From the NCBI GenBank assembly GCA_042092935.1, contig JBELFK010000045.1:1-19060 (forward strand): a DNA stretch of 19,060 nucleotides. The letters are read 5' to 3'. A model generated the notes under the pieces. That model saw only the letters and a program-made list of their open reading frames with translations, did not search any database and was not told the origin of the DNA. Source of the DNA: JASMHC01 sp042092935. GTDB taxonomy: Bacteria > Pseudomonadota > Alphaproteobacteria > Rhodobacterales > Rhodobacteraceae. The position numbers and the translations under genes are program-made. Numbering within the stretch: the stretch's first letter is position 1; each line of letters opens with the position of its first letter. This document shows positions 12,870 to 19,060 of this stretch, piece by piece.

Positions 12870-14050
12870 CGTTTGGCCACAATCAGGCGTTCCAACCCAT
12901 GAAAATGATAGAGGTTCGCGTAACGGGGCGTCTCGGTGATCCGCAACTTCGGGCACCGTTCAAACAAAACCCTGAGGGCAATTTGAAGCTCAAGCCGCGC
13001 AAGCGGTGCACCGACGCAGAAATGCAATCCGCCACCAAAGGCGACGTGGGCGGGATTGTAGCGTGTTGGGTCAAACTGGTCCAAGCCGTCCCCAAACGGA
13101 TCATCACGTCCAGCATGCCCAAGCATCAGCGCAACCTGATCGCCCCGCTTAAAAGTGTGCCCTGATATCTCGATGTCTTCATAGGCATAGCGGGTAAAAA
13201 TATGCAGCGGAGGATCAAATCGCAAGATTTCCTCGACCGTGGTTTCAATGGCGTCTGGTGCAACCCAACTTGCCGAAAACCCGTTTTCAATCATAGATTT
13301 AGCGCCGTTGCCAATGGTGTGCACCGTGGCCTCGTGCCCGGCGTTTAGCAGTAGAATGCATGTCGTTATCATCTCATCCGCAGTCAGCTTTTGGCCGTCT
13401 TCCTCGGCGCGGATCAGCTCCGTTATCAGATCGTCACTTGGGTCTTGCCGGCGTTGGTTGATGTAGCCCCGCATGAATTCGGTAAATTCCAACGACGCCG
13501 TGGCGGCGGCATCTTCAATCGCTCGGGTCCTTCGGGCCTGATACATCGCGACCATGGCATTAGACCACGCAAGCAACTTCGGGGCCATGTCTTCGGGCAC
13601 CCCTAGCAGGCGGCAAATCACGATCACGGGGATGGGTTGGCCGTATTCCTTAATTAAATCAAACGGTTCTTCAGGAAACTGATCGATCAAGGCATGACAC
13701 AGCGTTTCGATCTCGGGTCCAAGCGAGGCAATCCTACGCGAGGTGAACGCCCGCAGCACCAATCTGCGCAACCGCGTATGCTTCGGTGGCTCTAGCTCGA
13801 GCATCGAATGCGCTTCAATGTCGTAAAACGGCCGAAGCCGCTCGGGATAAGTCGGCGCGTTTTCTGGTGGCACCTCTCGCCCAAAGCGGCGATCTTTCAG
13901 GATGGCATTCGTCACGTTGGTCGCTAGGGCGGCGACCATTTGGTAGTCTTCCCAATACACCATCGGTCCCAACTTGCGCCATTCCACGTAGCGGGGATAG
14001 GGGTTCTGGACAAAATCAGGATCGGTTGGCGACTGGTGGACGGTTTCCAT
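12866..14050 (-). CDS. Cytochrome P450
   Basis: Soluble bacterial class P450 of 394 residues. The K-helix ExxR is EILR (274-277) and the heme loop is FGGGLHFCVGAPLAR with proximal Cys345. The I-helix motif is NAGHEAT (236-242). Here the acid Glu240 is kept, but the next residue, where most P450s carry the proton-relay Thr, is Ala241, with Thr242 one step later. No membrane anchor and no fused reductase are present, so it needs a separate ferredoxin and reductase. The ATG is seven bases after the tpiA stop and has no clear ribosome site, which suggests translation coupled to tpiA. The substrate cannot be predicted. It is an unusual partner for a glycolytic gene, and the 3' end meets the Lrp gene tail to tail. 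Confidence 0.95.
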   Translation of the reverse strand: METVHQSPTDPDFVQNPYPRYVEWRKLGPMVYWEDYQMVAALATNVTNAILKDRRFGREVPPENAPTYPERLRPFYDIEAHSMLELEPPKHTRLRRLVLRAFTSRRIASLGPEIETLCHALIDQFPEEPFDLIKEYGQPIPVIVICRLLGVPEDMAPKLLAWSNAMVAMYQARRTRAIEDAAATASLEFTEFMRGYINQRRQDPSDDLITELIRAEEDGQKLTADEMITTCILLLNAGHEATVHTIGNGAKSMIENGFSASWVAPDAIETTVEEILRFDPPLHIFTRYAYEDIEISGHTFKRGDQVALMLGHAGRDDPFGDGLDQFDPTRYNPAHVAFGGGLHFCVGAPLARLELQIALRVLFERCPKLRITETPRYANLYHFHGLERLIVAKR

Positions 14051-14057
14051 TTTGGGC

Positions 14058-14804
14058 TTAAGTGCTTGCTTCTAATGCCGAAATGATGCCGGTAAAATCT
14101 GCGGCCTTAAGACTGGCGCCGCCGACCAATGCCCCGTCGACATTGGCAAGCGCAAAGATCTCAGCGGCGTTGCTTGGCTTGACCGAGCCACCGTAGAGCA
14201 AGCGCATCTCGCGTGCGTGTGTCGCTGCGATCTTGGACGAAAGAACGCCGCGGATAAAGGCGTGGGCTTGCGAGATTTCGTCGAAACTTGGGATCTTCCC
14301 AGTGCCGATGGCCCAGACGGGCTCATAGGCAATCACTGTGTTGGAGGCCGTCGCGCCGTCTGGAACAGATCCCTCGAGCTGTCCTGCAAGCACTTGATTG
14401 GTCTCGCCTTTTTCGCGTTCGTCCAAAGTTTCGCCAATGCAGATGACCGCGATCAGGCCCGCGTCCCAAGCTGCCAGCGCTTTGTCGTGCACCTGCGCAT
14501 TGGTTTCGCGGTGATCTGTCCGACGCTCAGAATGGCCAATAATCACATAGCTTGCACCGCAATCGGCCAGCATCTCGGCCGAGGTGTCGCCGGTGTGTGC
14601 ACCACTTTTGTTAGCGTGGCAATCTTGCCCACCGATCTTGATATTCCCTTCAAGATCAGCCGCTTGCGCGATCAAGGTCGCTGGTGGGCAGATCAGAATA
14701 TCGATGTCAGACCCAGCATGTGTTTCAGCCAATGTGCGAATTTCGTCGAGCGAGGCTTTGACCCCGTTCATTTTCCAGTTTCCGGCCGCGAGTTTTCTGG
14801 GCAT
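14058..14804 (-). CDS. tpiA: Triosephosphate isomerase
   Basis: Interconverts dihydroxyacetone phosphate and glyceraldehyde 3-phosphate in central carbon metabolism. The 248-residue TIM barrel is complete: AAGNWKMNG with substrate contacts Asn9 and Lys11, GHSERR with the electrophile His91, the catalytic base Glu161 in AYEPVWAIGTG, and the phosphate-binding YGGSVKPSNA (204-213) and GALVGGASL (224-232). GGAGG lies six bases before the ATG. A hairpin lies upstream, between it and the sufA-type gene, so it is probably transcribed separately from the Fe-S pair. The P450 gene follows after seven bases. Confidence 0.98.
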   Translation of the reverse strand: MPRKLAAGNWKMNGVKASLDEIRTLAETHAGSDIDILICPPATLIAQAADLEGNIKIGGQDCHANKSGAHTGDTSAEMLADCGASYVIIGHSERRTDHRETNAQVHDKALAAWDAGLIAVICIGETLDEREKGETNQVLAGQLEGSVPDGATASNTVIAYEPVWAIGTGKIPSFDEISQAHAFIRGVLSSKIAATHAREMRLLYGGSVKPSNAAEIFALANVDGALVGGASLKAADFTGIISALEAST

Positions 14805-14843
14805 CTGATCCTCCGAGTTGGTTGCTCAATCGATGCCGACCCT

Positions 14844-14864
14844 CGGCCCTTCGGTCAAGGGCCG
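14844..14864 (-). terminator. GC-rich hairpin between the Fe-S gene pair and tpiA
   Basis: CGGCCCTT / AAGGGCCG is a perfect 8-base stem with a five-base loop, 36 bases past the stop of the sufA-type gene. No T tract follows on the minus strand. A U-poor terminator or transcript-end stabiliser is the likeliest reading. Confidence 0.45.
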
Positions 14865-14899
14865 TGACGTCGCGATCTGTCTAAAATCGGGGAGAATAC

Positions 14900-15286
14900 T
14901 CAGGAGGGCAGGGTGAATTGCTCGGCCTGAATTTCATCCATGTCTTTGAATTTAATAGATTCTCCGCAACCACAAGCGTCGGAGACGTTAGGATTACGAA
15001 ACTTGAAACCGCTTTCGAGCAGGGCGACTTCGTAATCAATTTCGGTGCCAAACAAAAACATTTGCGCCATCGGCGCGATCATGACGCGCGCGCCGTCCTG
15101 CTCGACGACTTCGTCCAGTGGGTCTGTGTCGGCGACATAGTCCATGGTGTATTCCATCCCCGCACAGCCGCCTTTCTTGACGCCAATACGAAGGCCGGAG
15201 TGGCCTTCCCTGTCCATCAACTTGCGAATCTGCTTTGACGCAGCCTCGGTCATGGTGACCGCTTGTTTTCCGGGAATGCCAAACAT
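14900..15286 (-). CDS. sufA: A-type iron-sulfur carrier, SufA/IscA/ErpA family
   Basis: The 128-residue HesB-like protein has the A-type fold (VTMTEAASKQIRKLM, GLRIGVKKGGCAGMEYTMDY) and the three conserved cysteines: Cys41 in GGCAGM and Cys105-x-Cys107 in DACGCGES. These bind iron or an Fe-S cluster for transfer to apoproteins. It lies 21 bases behind the DUF59 gene with AAAGGA upstream, so the two form an operon. In many alphaproteobacteria these two are the last genes of the suf operon; here sufB, C, D and S are absent. Assignment to SufA rather than ErpA or IscA rests on the DUF59 partner and is not certain. Confidence 0.9.
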   Translation of the reverse strand: MFGIPGKQAVTMTEAASKQIRKLMDREGHSGLRIGVKKGGCAGMEYTMDYVADTDPLDEVVEQDGARVMIAPMAQMFLFGTEIDYEVALLESGFKFRNPNVSDACGCGESIKFKDMDEIQAEQFTLPS

Positions 15287-15307
15287 TTATGTCATCCTTT
15301 CAATGGC

Positions 15308-15670
15308 TTACATAAAGCCGAGTTCAAGGCGTGCTTCGTCGCTCATCATGTCCATGCCCCAGGGGGGATCCCAGGTCAGTTGCACGTCAATGGTTTTGAC
15401 ACCTTCGACAAGCCCCGCCGCATCCGCGACCCAGCCGGGCATATCACCGGCGACGGGACACCCCGGAGCTGTCAGGCTCATCAGAACCAAAACATCGTTT
15501 TCTTTATTGATATCAATCGTGTAGATCAAACCAAGGTCATAGATATTCACCGGAATTTCCGGATCGTAAACCGAACGGCAAGCCTCGACGATTTTTTCGT
15601 ACAGCGGGTGGTCTGTGCTGGATGGCGCGATCAAGGGAACGCCTTCTACGGGATCTGTGGCCTGACTCAT
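15308..15670 (-). CDS. DUF59/MIP18-family Fe-S assembly protein (SufT-like)
   Basis: The 120-residue protein has the compact DUF59 (MIP18/PaaD-like) domain. It shows EACRSVYDPEIPVNIYDLGL (about 29-48), the central strand LVLMSLTAPGCPVAGDMPGW with the conserved Cys71, and VQLTWDPPWGMDMMSDEARL near the end. Members in suf operons assist Fe-S cluster maturation or transfer. AGGA precedes the ATG, and a near-perfect -10 lies about 30 bases upstream. It begins the two-gene unit with the A-type carrier and is divergent from tgt. Confidence 0.92.
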   Translation of the reverse strand: MSQATDPVEGVPLIAPSSTDHPLYEKIVEACRSVYDPEIPVNIYDLGLIYTIDINKENDVLVLMSLTAPGCPVAGDMPGWVADAAGLVEGVKTIDVQLTWDPPWGMDMMSDEARLELGFM

Positions 15671-15696
15671 GATGTGTCCTGTGTATTTCCTGACTG

Positions 15697-15727
15697 ATTA
15701 TATAGGGTACAGCTTTCGCAGCGTCCA
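15697..15727 (-). promoter_or_regulatory. Promoter of the DUF59-sufA unit
   Basis: A consensus TATAAT (15702-15697, minus strand) lies 27 bases before the start codon, with TGGACG (15727-15722, 4 of 6) upstream across a long 19-base spacer. The perfect -10 with an imperfect, long-spaced -35 suggests help from an activator. A loose TTCTG-N13-CAGAA dyad at 15768-15790 may be related. Confidence 0.5.
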
Positions 15728-15872
15728 GACCCTGTGGATATGGAGGCATTTGTAATATTTTCAACGTTTCTGAGGCGCAATTGTACAGAAGCCTTGATTT
15801 GGGCGACGGTCTGCGGATTGCGCAATAATGCGAACTTGGGTATGCGGGGCGCTGGTAAATTTGAGAGGCAAC

Positions 15873-17000
15873 ATGCAGCGGTTTTCCTTTGACTTGAAAG
15901 CGACAGATGGCAAGGCGCGCACGGGGGTAATCTCGACCCCCAAGGGTGAAATTCGCACGCCCGCCTTTATGCCGGTTGGCACCGCGGCGACGGTCAAGGC
16001 GATGATGCCGGAAAGTGTGGCCTCGACGGGGGCGGATATTCTTCTTGGCAATACCTATCATTTGATGCTGCGCCCAACGGCCGAGCGGATCGACCGGCTG
16101 GGCGGGCTGCATAAGTTCATGAATTGGGACAAACCGATCCTGACCGACAGCGGCGGGTTTCAGGTGATGTCGTTGGCGGATTTGCGAAAGCTCACCGAAG
16201 AAGGCGTGACCTTCAAATCCCACATCGACGGCTCAAAGCATGTCTTGACGCCAGAACGCTCGATGGAGGTGCAGAAGCTGCTCGGCAGTGACATCGTTAT
16301 GTGTTTTGACGAATGCCCCGCGTTGCCGGCAACCGACGCCGAGGTTGCCAAGTCGATGCGGCTTTCGATGCGCTGGGCCAAGCGGTCCCGTGAGGCTTTC
16401 GGCGATCGCCCAGGCTACGCGCTTTTTGGCATTCAGCAAGGTGGCGTGACGAAGGATCTGCGCGAAGAAAGCGCCAAGGCTTTGCGCGAGGTTGAGTTTG
16501 AAGGCTATGCGATTGGCGGCCTTGCGGTCGGAGAAGGGCAAGAGGCGATGTTTGGCGTGCTGGATTATGCGCCCGACATGCTGCCCGTGTCCAAACCGCG
16601 TTACCTTATGGGGGTTGGCAAACCCGACGATATTGTTGGGGCCGTCAAGCGCGGTGTGGACATGATGGACTGCGTCTTGCCCTCGCGGTCGGGACGGACG
16701 GGGCAGGTGTTTACACGCAAAGGCGTGGTCAACATCAAGAACGCACGCCACCAGGACGATCCCCGGCCTTTGGATGAAAACTGTAGCTGCCCGGCCTGCC
16801 GCAACTATTCGCGGGCCTATCTTCACCACGTCTTCAGATCGCAAGAGATGATCTCGGGGATGCTGCTGACCTGGCACAACTTGCAGTATTATCAGGATAT
16901 TATGGGTGGAATGCGCAACGCCATTGCTACCGGCCAGTTTGAGGCTTGGGAACACCACTTCCATTCCGAACGGGCCGAAGGCGATATTGAGCGACTGTAG
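15873..17000 (+). CDS. tgt: tRNA-guanine transglycosylase
   Basis: Exchanges guanine-34 of GUN-anticodon tRNAs (Asp, Asn, His, Tyr) for preQ1 in queuosine synthesis. The 375-residue TIM barrel has TPAFMPVGTAATVKAM (29-44), LTDSGGFQVMSL with Asp92, FGIQQGGV (185-192), GGLAVGE (215-221) and the nucleophile Asp266 in MMDCVLPSRSGRTGQVF. The zinc ligands are Cys304, Cys306, Cys309 and His335. The frame is open from 15828, but GAGAGG lies five bases before the ATG at 15873, and the protein from there has the usual family length, so that start is used. Neighbouring queA is not seen. The closest downstream gene is 61 bases away on the same strand. Confidence 0.97.
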   Translation: MQRFSFDLKATDGKARTGVISTPKGEIRTPAFMPVGTAATVKAMMPESVASTGADILLGNTYHLMLRPTAERIDRLGGLHKFMNWDKPILTDSGGFQVMSLADLRKLTEEGVTFKSHIDGSKHVLTPERSMEVQKLLGSDIVMCFDECPALPATDAEVAKSMRLSMRWAKRSREAFGDRPGYALFGIQQGGVTKDLREESAKALREVEFEGYAIGGLAVGEGQEAMFGVLDYAPDMLPVSKPRYLMGVGKPDDIVGAVKRGVDMMDCVLPSRSGRTGQVFTRKGVVNIKNARHQDDPRPLDENCSCPACRNYSRAYLHHVFRSQEMISGMLLTWHNLQYYQDIMGGMRNAIATGQFEAWEHHFHSERAEGDIERL

Positions 17001-17061
17001 GAATACCAGCATTGAAACGCAGCAAAATGCGCCATACGGTCTGCGCAATGAATGATGAAGT

Positions 17062-18351
17062 GTGCCAAACAACGTGACCAAACCTCTGCTGGACAATTTG
17101 TGGGACGAGACAGGGGGCGAGAGCTTCTCGGCGGAGCCATTGCACGAGCATGTTGACGCAGACATTGTCATTATTGGCGGTGGCTACACCGGACTTGCAA
17201 CGGCCCTGTCGGCGGGTGAACGCGGTGCCAAGGCGATTGTTCTTGAAGCGCATGAAATCGGTTTTGGCGGGTCAGGTCGCAACGTCGGTCTGGTCAATGC
17301 CGGCCTTTGGCTGCCACCGGAACAGATCAACGAAGCCCTTGGCCCGACGATAGGCAGCAGGCTGTCGTCAATCTTGGGCAATGCGCCCGAGTTGGTGTTT
17401 GGCTGGATCGATAAATATGGCATCAACTGCGATCCTGTGCGCGCGGGGACGCTGCATTGTGCGCATTCCAAGTCTGGATTTGCCGAGATCGAAGACCGCC
17501 ACAGGCAGATGAAGGCCATTGGTGCGCCGGTGCAGGTGCTTGACGCGGATGAAACCCTTGCCCGCACGGGTGCGCGACGCATTCACGGGGCATTGTTTGA
17601 CCCGCGCGCCGGAACGCTGCATCCAAAGGCCTACGCACGCGGTCTTGCGCGGGCAGCGACAGAAGTCGGGGCGCATATCTATGAGAACTCGCCCGCGCTG
17701 TCCGTCGGCTGGGAAGATGGCCTCTGGGAGGTTGCGACGCCGACCGGCTTTGTGCGCGCCAAGTCACTGTTGATCGCGACCAATGCGTACCCCTTCAAAA
17801 TGAGCTGGGTTCACCCACTGAAATCGGTGCCTGTTTCGTATTTTCAGGCGGCGACCATTCCTTTGCCGCAAGATCTGCTCACACGGATTTTGTCGGGTGG
17901 CGAAGGCTGTTGGGATACGGCGATGGTTATGTCTTCATGGCGGCTCGATGCCGAGGGGCGGCTGCTGATCGGCGGCATGGGGCAGCTAAGCCACATGGGC
18001 GGAAACGTGCATGCCAATTGGGTCCGTCGAAAGCTGGGGCATTTGTTCCCAGAACTAAAGGGCATCGATCTGACGCATCACTGGCAGGGGCGCATTGCGA
18101 TGACCCGCGACAAGCTGCCAAAGATTTGGCGGCTCGGCCCGAGCGCCTATGCGTGTTTTGGCTATTCCGGGCGCGGCATCGGGCCGGGCAGTGCCTTTGG
18201 TCAGCGATTGGCCCCGTGTTTGCTGGATCAAAACGAGGAAATTCTTCCGCTTGTGCCCGTCAATGCAAACCACACTCGGGCGACGCGCCTGACCGGTGCC
18301 GTGATCGAGGCTGGAACGACCCTGACGCATTTTGTCAAAAACCGCTTCTGA
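17062..18351 (+). CDS. FAD-dependent oxidoreductase of the DAO family (PuuB/OrdL-like)
   Basis: The 429-residue flavoprotein has ADIVIIGGGYTGLATALSAG (33-52), the ADP-binding Rossmann motif of the D-amino-acid oxidase family, followed by EAHEIGFGGSGRNVGLVNAG, typical of the gamma-glutamylputrescine oxidase/glycine oxidase branch. The late FAD contact is YACFGYSGRGIGPGSAFGQR. It probably oxidises a C-N bond in an amine or amino acid; the substrate cannot be given. The start is GTG at 17062. ATGs at 17048, 17052 and 17055 are in other frames, and the ribosome site (GATGAAG) is weak and close. The last 17 bases overlap the convergent GyrI-like gene. Confidence 0.9.
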   Translation: MPNNVTKPLLDNLWDETGGESFSAEPLHEHVDADIVIIGGGYTGLATALSAGERGAKAIVLEAHEIGFGGSGRNVGLVNAGLWLPPEQINEALGPTIGSRLSSILGNAPELVFGWIDKYGINCDPVRAGTLHCAHSKSGFAEIEDRHRQMKAIGAPVQVLDADETLARTGARRIHGALFDPRAGTLHPKAYARGLARAATEVGAHIYENSPALSVGWEDGLWEVATPTGFVRAKSLLIATNAYPFKMSWVHPLKSVPVSYFQAATIPLPQDLLTRILSGGEGCWDTAMVMSSWRLDAEGRLLIGGMGQLSHMGGNVHANWVRRKLGHLFPELKGIDLTHHWQGRIAMTRDKLPKIWRLGPSAYACFGYSGRGIGPGSAFGQRLAPCLLDQNEEILPLVPVNANHTRATRLTGAVIEAGTTLTHFVKNRF

Positions 18352-18820
18352 CCTCGTCGATCGGCATATAGATCTCGGTCAACAACGCGTCTTCGCTGAC
18401 GGTTGTCGGATCATTTAGGTAAATCTCCCAGCTTGGTCCGTTGCACGCGAAATTTTCTTCGGCCATTTGCGCCATGAGACGGTCATAAGTCGCGCCGAGC
18501 AGGTGATAGGGGCCTTTGTGCGTGTATTGGACCACACGCTTTGTCGGCAAGATCGCCGATAAAACACCGCTGCCTGTTTTGTCGATGTCGTCGGCCGAGA
18601 TGCCAAAGCCAACATGGTAGGTCATCGTATCCCCCGGGGGAGTAAGGTAAACCGCCAATGCAGCACCGCTGGGGGTCACGTTTTGCGCCATCATGTGGGT
18701 GTAGACCTTCTGGAACCCATCCTGCATCGCTGCGCCAATTTCGTTTTGGTCCATTGACGTGGTTTTCTCGACATAGAGATAGGCAAGTGGGGCGGTTGTG
18801 ATGATGTTGAGGTCGCTCAT
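18335..18820 (-). CDS. GyrI-like / AraC-effector-binding domain protein
   Basis: The 161-residue product is a stand-alone GyrI-like small-molecule-binding domain (SOUL/GyrI superfamily). Visible features are the N-terminal APLAYLYVEKTTSMDQNEIG, a central TYHVGFGISADD, KRVVQYTHKGPYHLLGATYD and a late acidic strand region ALLTEIYMPID, which is the usual closing strand of this fold. No DNA-binding helix-turn-helix is attached, so it is probably a ligand-binding or hydrolytic protein, not a regulator by itself. The start at 18820 is set by AAGGAGA upstream; the frame stays open further to 19036, but that part has no coding character. Its 3' end overlaps the convergent oxidoreductase by 17 bases. 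Confidence 0.85.
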   Translation of the reverse strand: MSDLNIITTAPLAYLYVEKTTSMDQNEIGAAMQDGFQKVYTHMMAQNVTPSGAALAVYLTPPGDTMTYHVGFGISADDIDKTGSGVLSAILPTKRVVQYTHKGPYHLLGATYDRLMAQMAEENFACNGPSWEIYLNDPTTVSEDALLTEIYMPIDEVRSGF

Positions 18821-19060
18821 CTCGGTCTCCTTAATAGGCCTGATCGGAAGTGTAATCTCCGGACTGGCGGCAGCAATGATGCGGATCAATCGCCAGCGGC
18901 TCTGGACAAGATCGTTGCGACTTGTGCAAGCTGGGTGCGACTGACATCGGGTGGCAGAGCGTGACGCAAAACAATCGAAGACGGGCCGTTGAACTGCCGG
19001 AAGGGTTTTTGCCACGGTTGCGCACGGCCCTGTCATTAGGTGAGGATGAGAAACCGCGGC
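18821..19060. other. Upstream region of the GyrI-like gene, no supported gene
   Basis: These 240 bases run to the right edge. They hold the ribosome site of the GyrI-like gene and presumably its promoter. No frame on either strand has a convincing start, length and ribosome site together. One minus-strand stretch reads SSIVLRHALPPDVSRTQLAQ with coding-like composition, but its frame has two stops (TAATGA) just upstream and no start codon. Confidence 0.4.

Noticed and set aside
14804..14864. Promoter for tpiA using TTGACC next to the hairpin
   Set aside because: The 17-base-spaced -10 (CATCGA) matches consensus poorly, so I did not annotate it.
16233..17171. 312-codon minus-strand frame opposite tgt
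   Set aside because: The tgt frame beneath it carries every catalytic and zinc motif of its family. The antisense frame has no recognisable domain, starts beyond the gene end and is explained by codon bias.
18889..19035. Possible frameshifted small gene on the minus strand upstream of the GyrI-like gene
   Set aside because: A coding-like stretch is visible in one frame and a possible ATG-led stretch in another, but joining them needs an unproven frameshift and the total is under 60 residues.
18821..19036. 72-residue N-terminal extension of the GyrI-like protein
   Set aside because: A strong AAGGAGA precedes the ATG at 18820, and the extension lacks domain similarity.
1..19060. Mobile element, defence island, CRISPR or prophage
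   Set aside because: No transposase, integrase, nuclease-toxin pair, repeat array, terminal repeats or phage structural gene was seen. The genes are mostly core metabolism.

Overview
The window looks like ordinary chromosome from an alphaproteobacterium of the Rhodobacterales, most likely the marine Roseobacter group. This rests on recognised families rather than a database search: the DUF2849-cysI-cysH-DUF934 sulfate-assimilation run, IF-3 with the alphaproteobacterial N-terminus ARRPHNAPPQRETGPR, an fpr of the Rhodobacter type, and moderately GC-rich coding DNA. One run of exactly 100 N (8738-8837) shows that this is a scaffold from a draft assembly. I see no tRNA, rRNA, CRISPR array, transposase, integrase or phage gene.

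Layout. 1-935 (minus): 5' part of an NADPH:quinone-reductase-like zinc-type dehydrogenase that leaves the window. 1134-1631 (plus): unrecognised membrane-anchored protein. 1656-2876 (minus): glutaryl-CoA dehydrogenase gcdH, divergent from an overlapping pair (3039-5002, plus) of an XdhC-family molybdoenzyme maturation protein and a MoeA/MogA-like molybdopterin-binding protein. 5055-6785 (minus): two-gene TadE/TadG-type pseudopilin unit. 6961-7506 (minus): infC, read from a non-canonical AUA start and closed by a strong intrinsic terminator. 7610-8275 (minus): small NAD(P)-binding epimerase-like protein. 8396-9022 (minus): ferredoxin-NADP reductase fpr, broken by the assembly gap.

9125-12254 (minus) is the assimilatory sulfate-reduction operon: DUF2849, cysI, cysH (APS-reductase type with four Fe-S cysteines) and DUF934, joined by short overlaps. 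A divergent DecR-like Lrp/AsnC regulator (12399-12869, plus) faces it, and two GGAA/TTCC dyads 42 bp apart lie between them. fpr directly downstream would suit supply of reduced ferredoxin to the CysI hemoprotein. 12866-14804 (minus): tpiA with a cytochrome P450 seven bases behind it. 14900-15670 (minus): a DUF59/MIP18 gene and a SufA/IscA-type carrier, two parts of Fe-S assembly without sufBCDS. 15873-17000 (plus): tgt. 17062-18351 (plus): DAO-family FAD oxidoreductase, convergent with and overlapping a GyrI-like ligand-binding protein (18335-18820, minus). 18821-19060 holds no gene I can support.

I found no clearly new multi-gene defence or mobile system. The signals most worth following are local regulatory ones: the AUA start of infC, the helically phased dyads between lrp and the cys operon, the structured leaders of fpr and tadE, and a TadG-like protein whose C-terminal part looks like a disulfide-bearing beta-helix.
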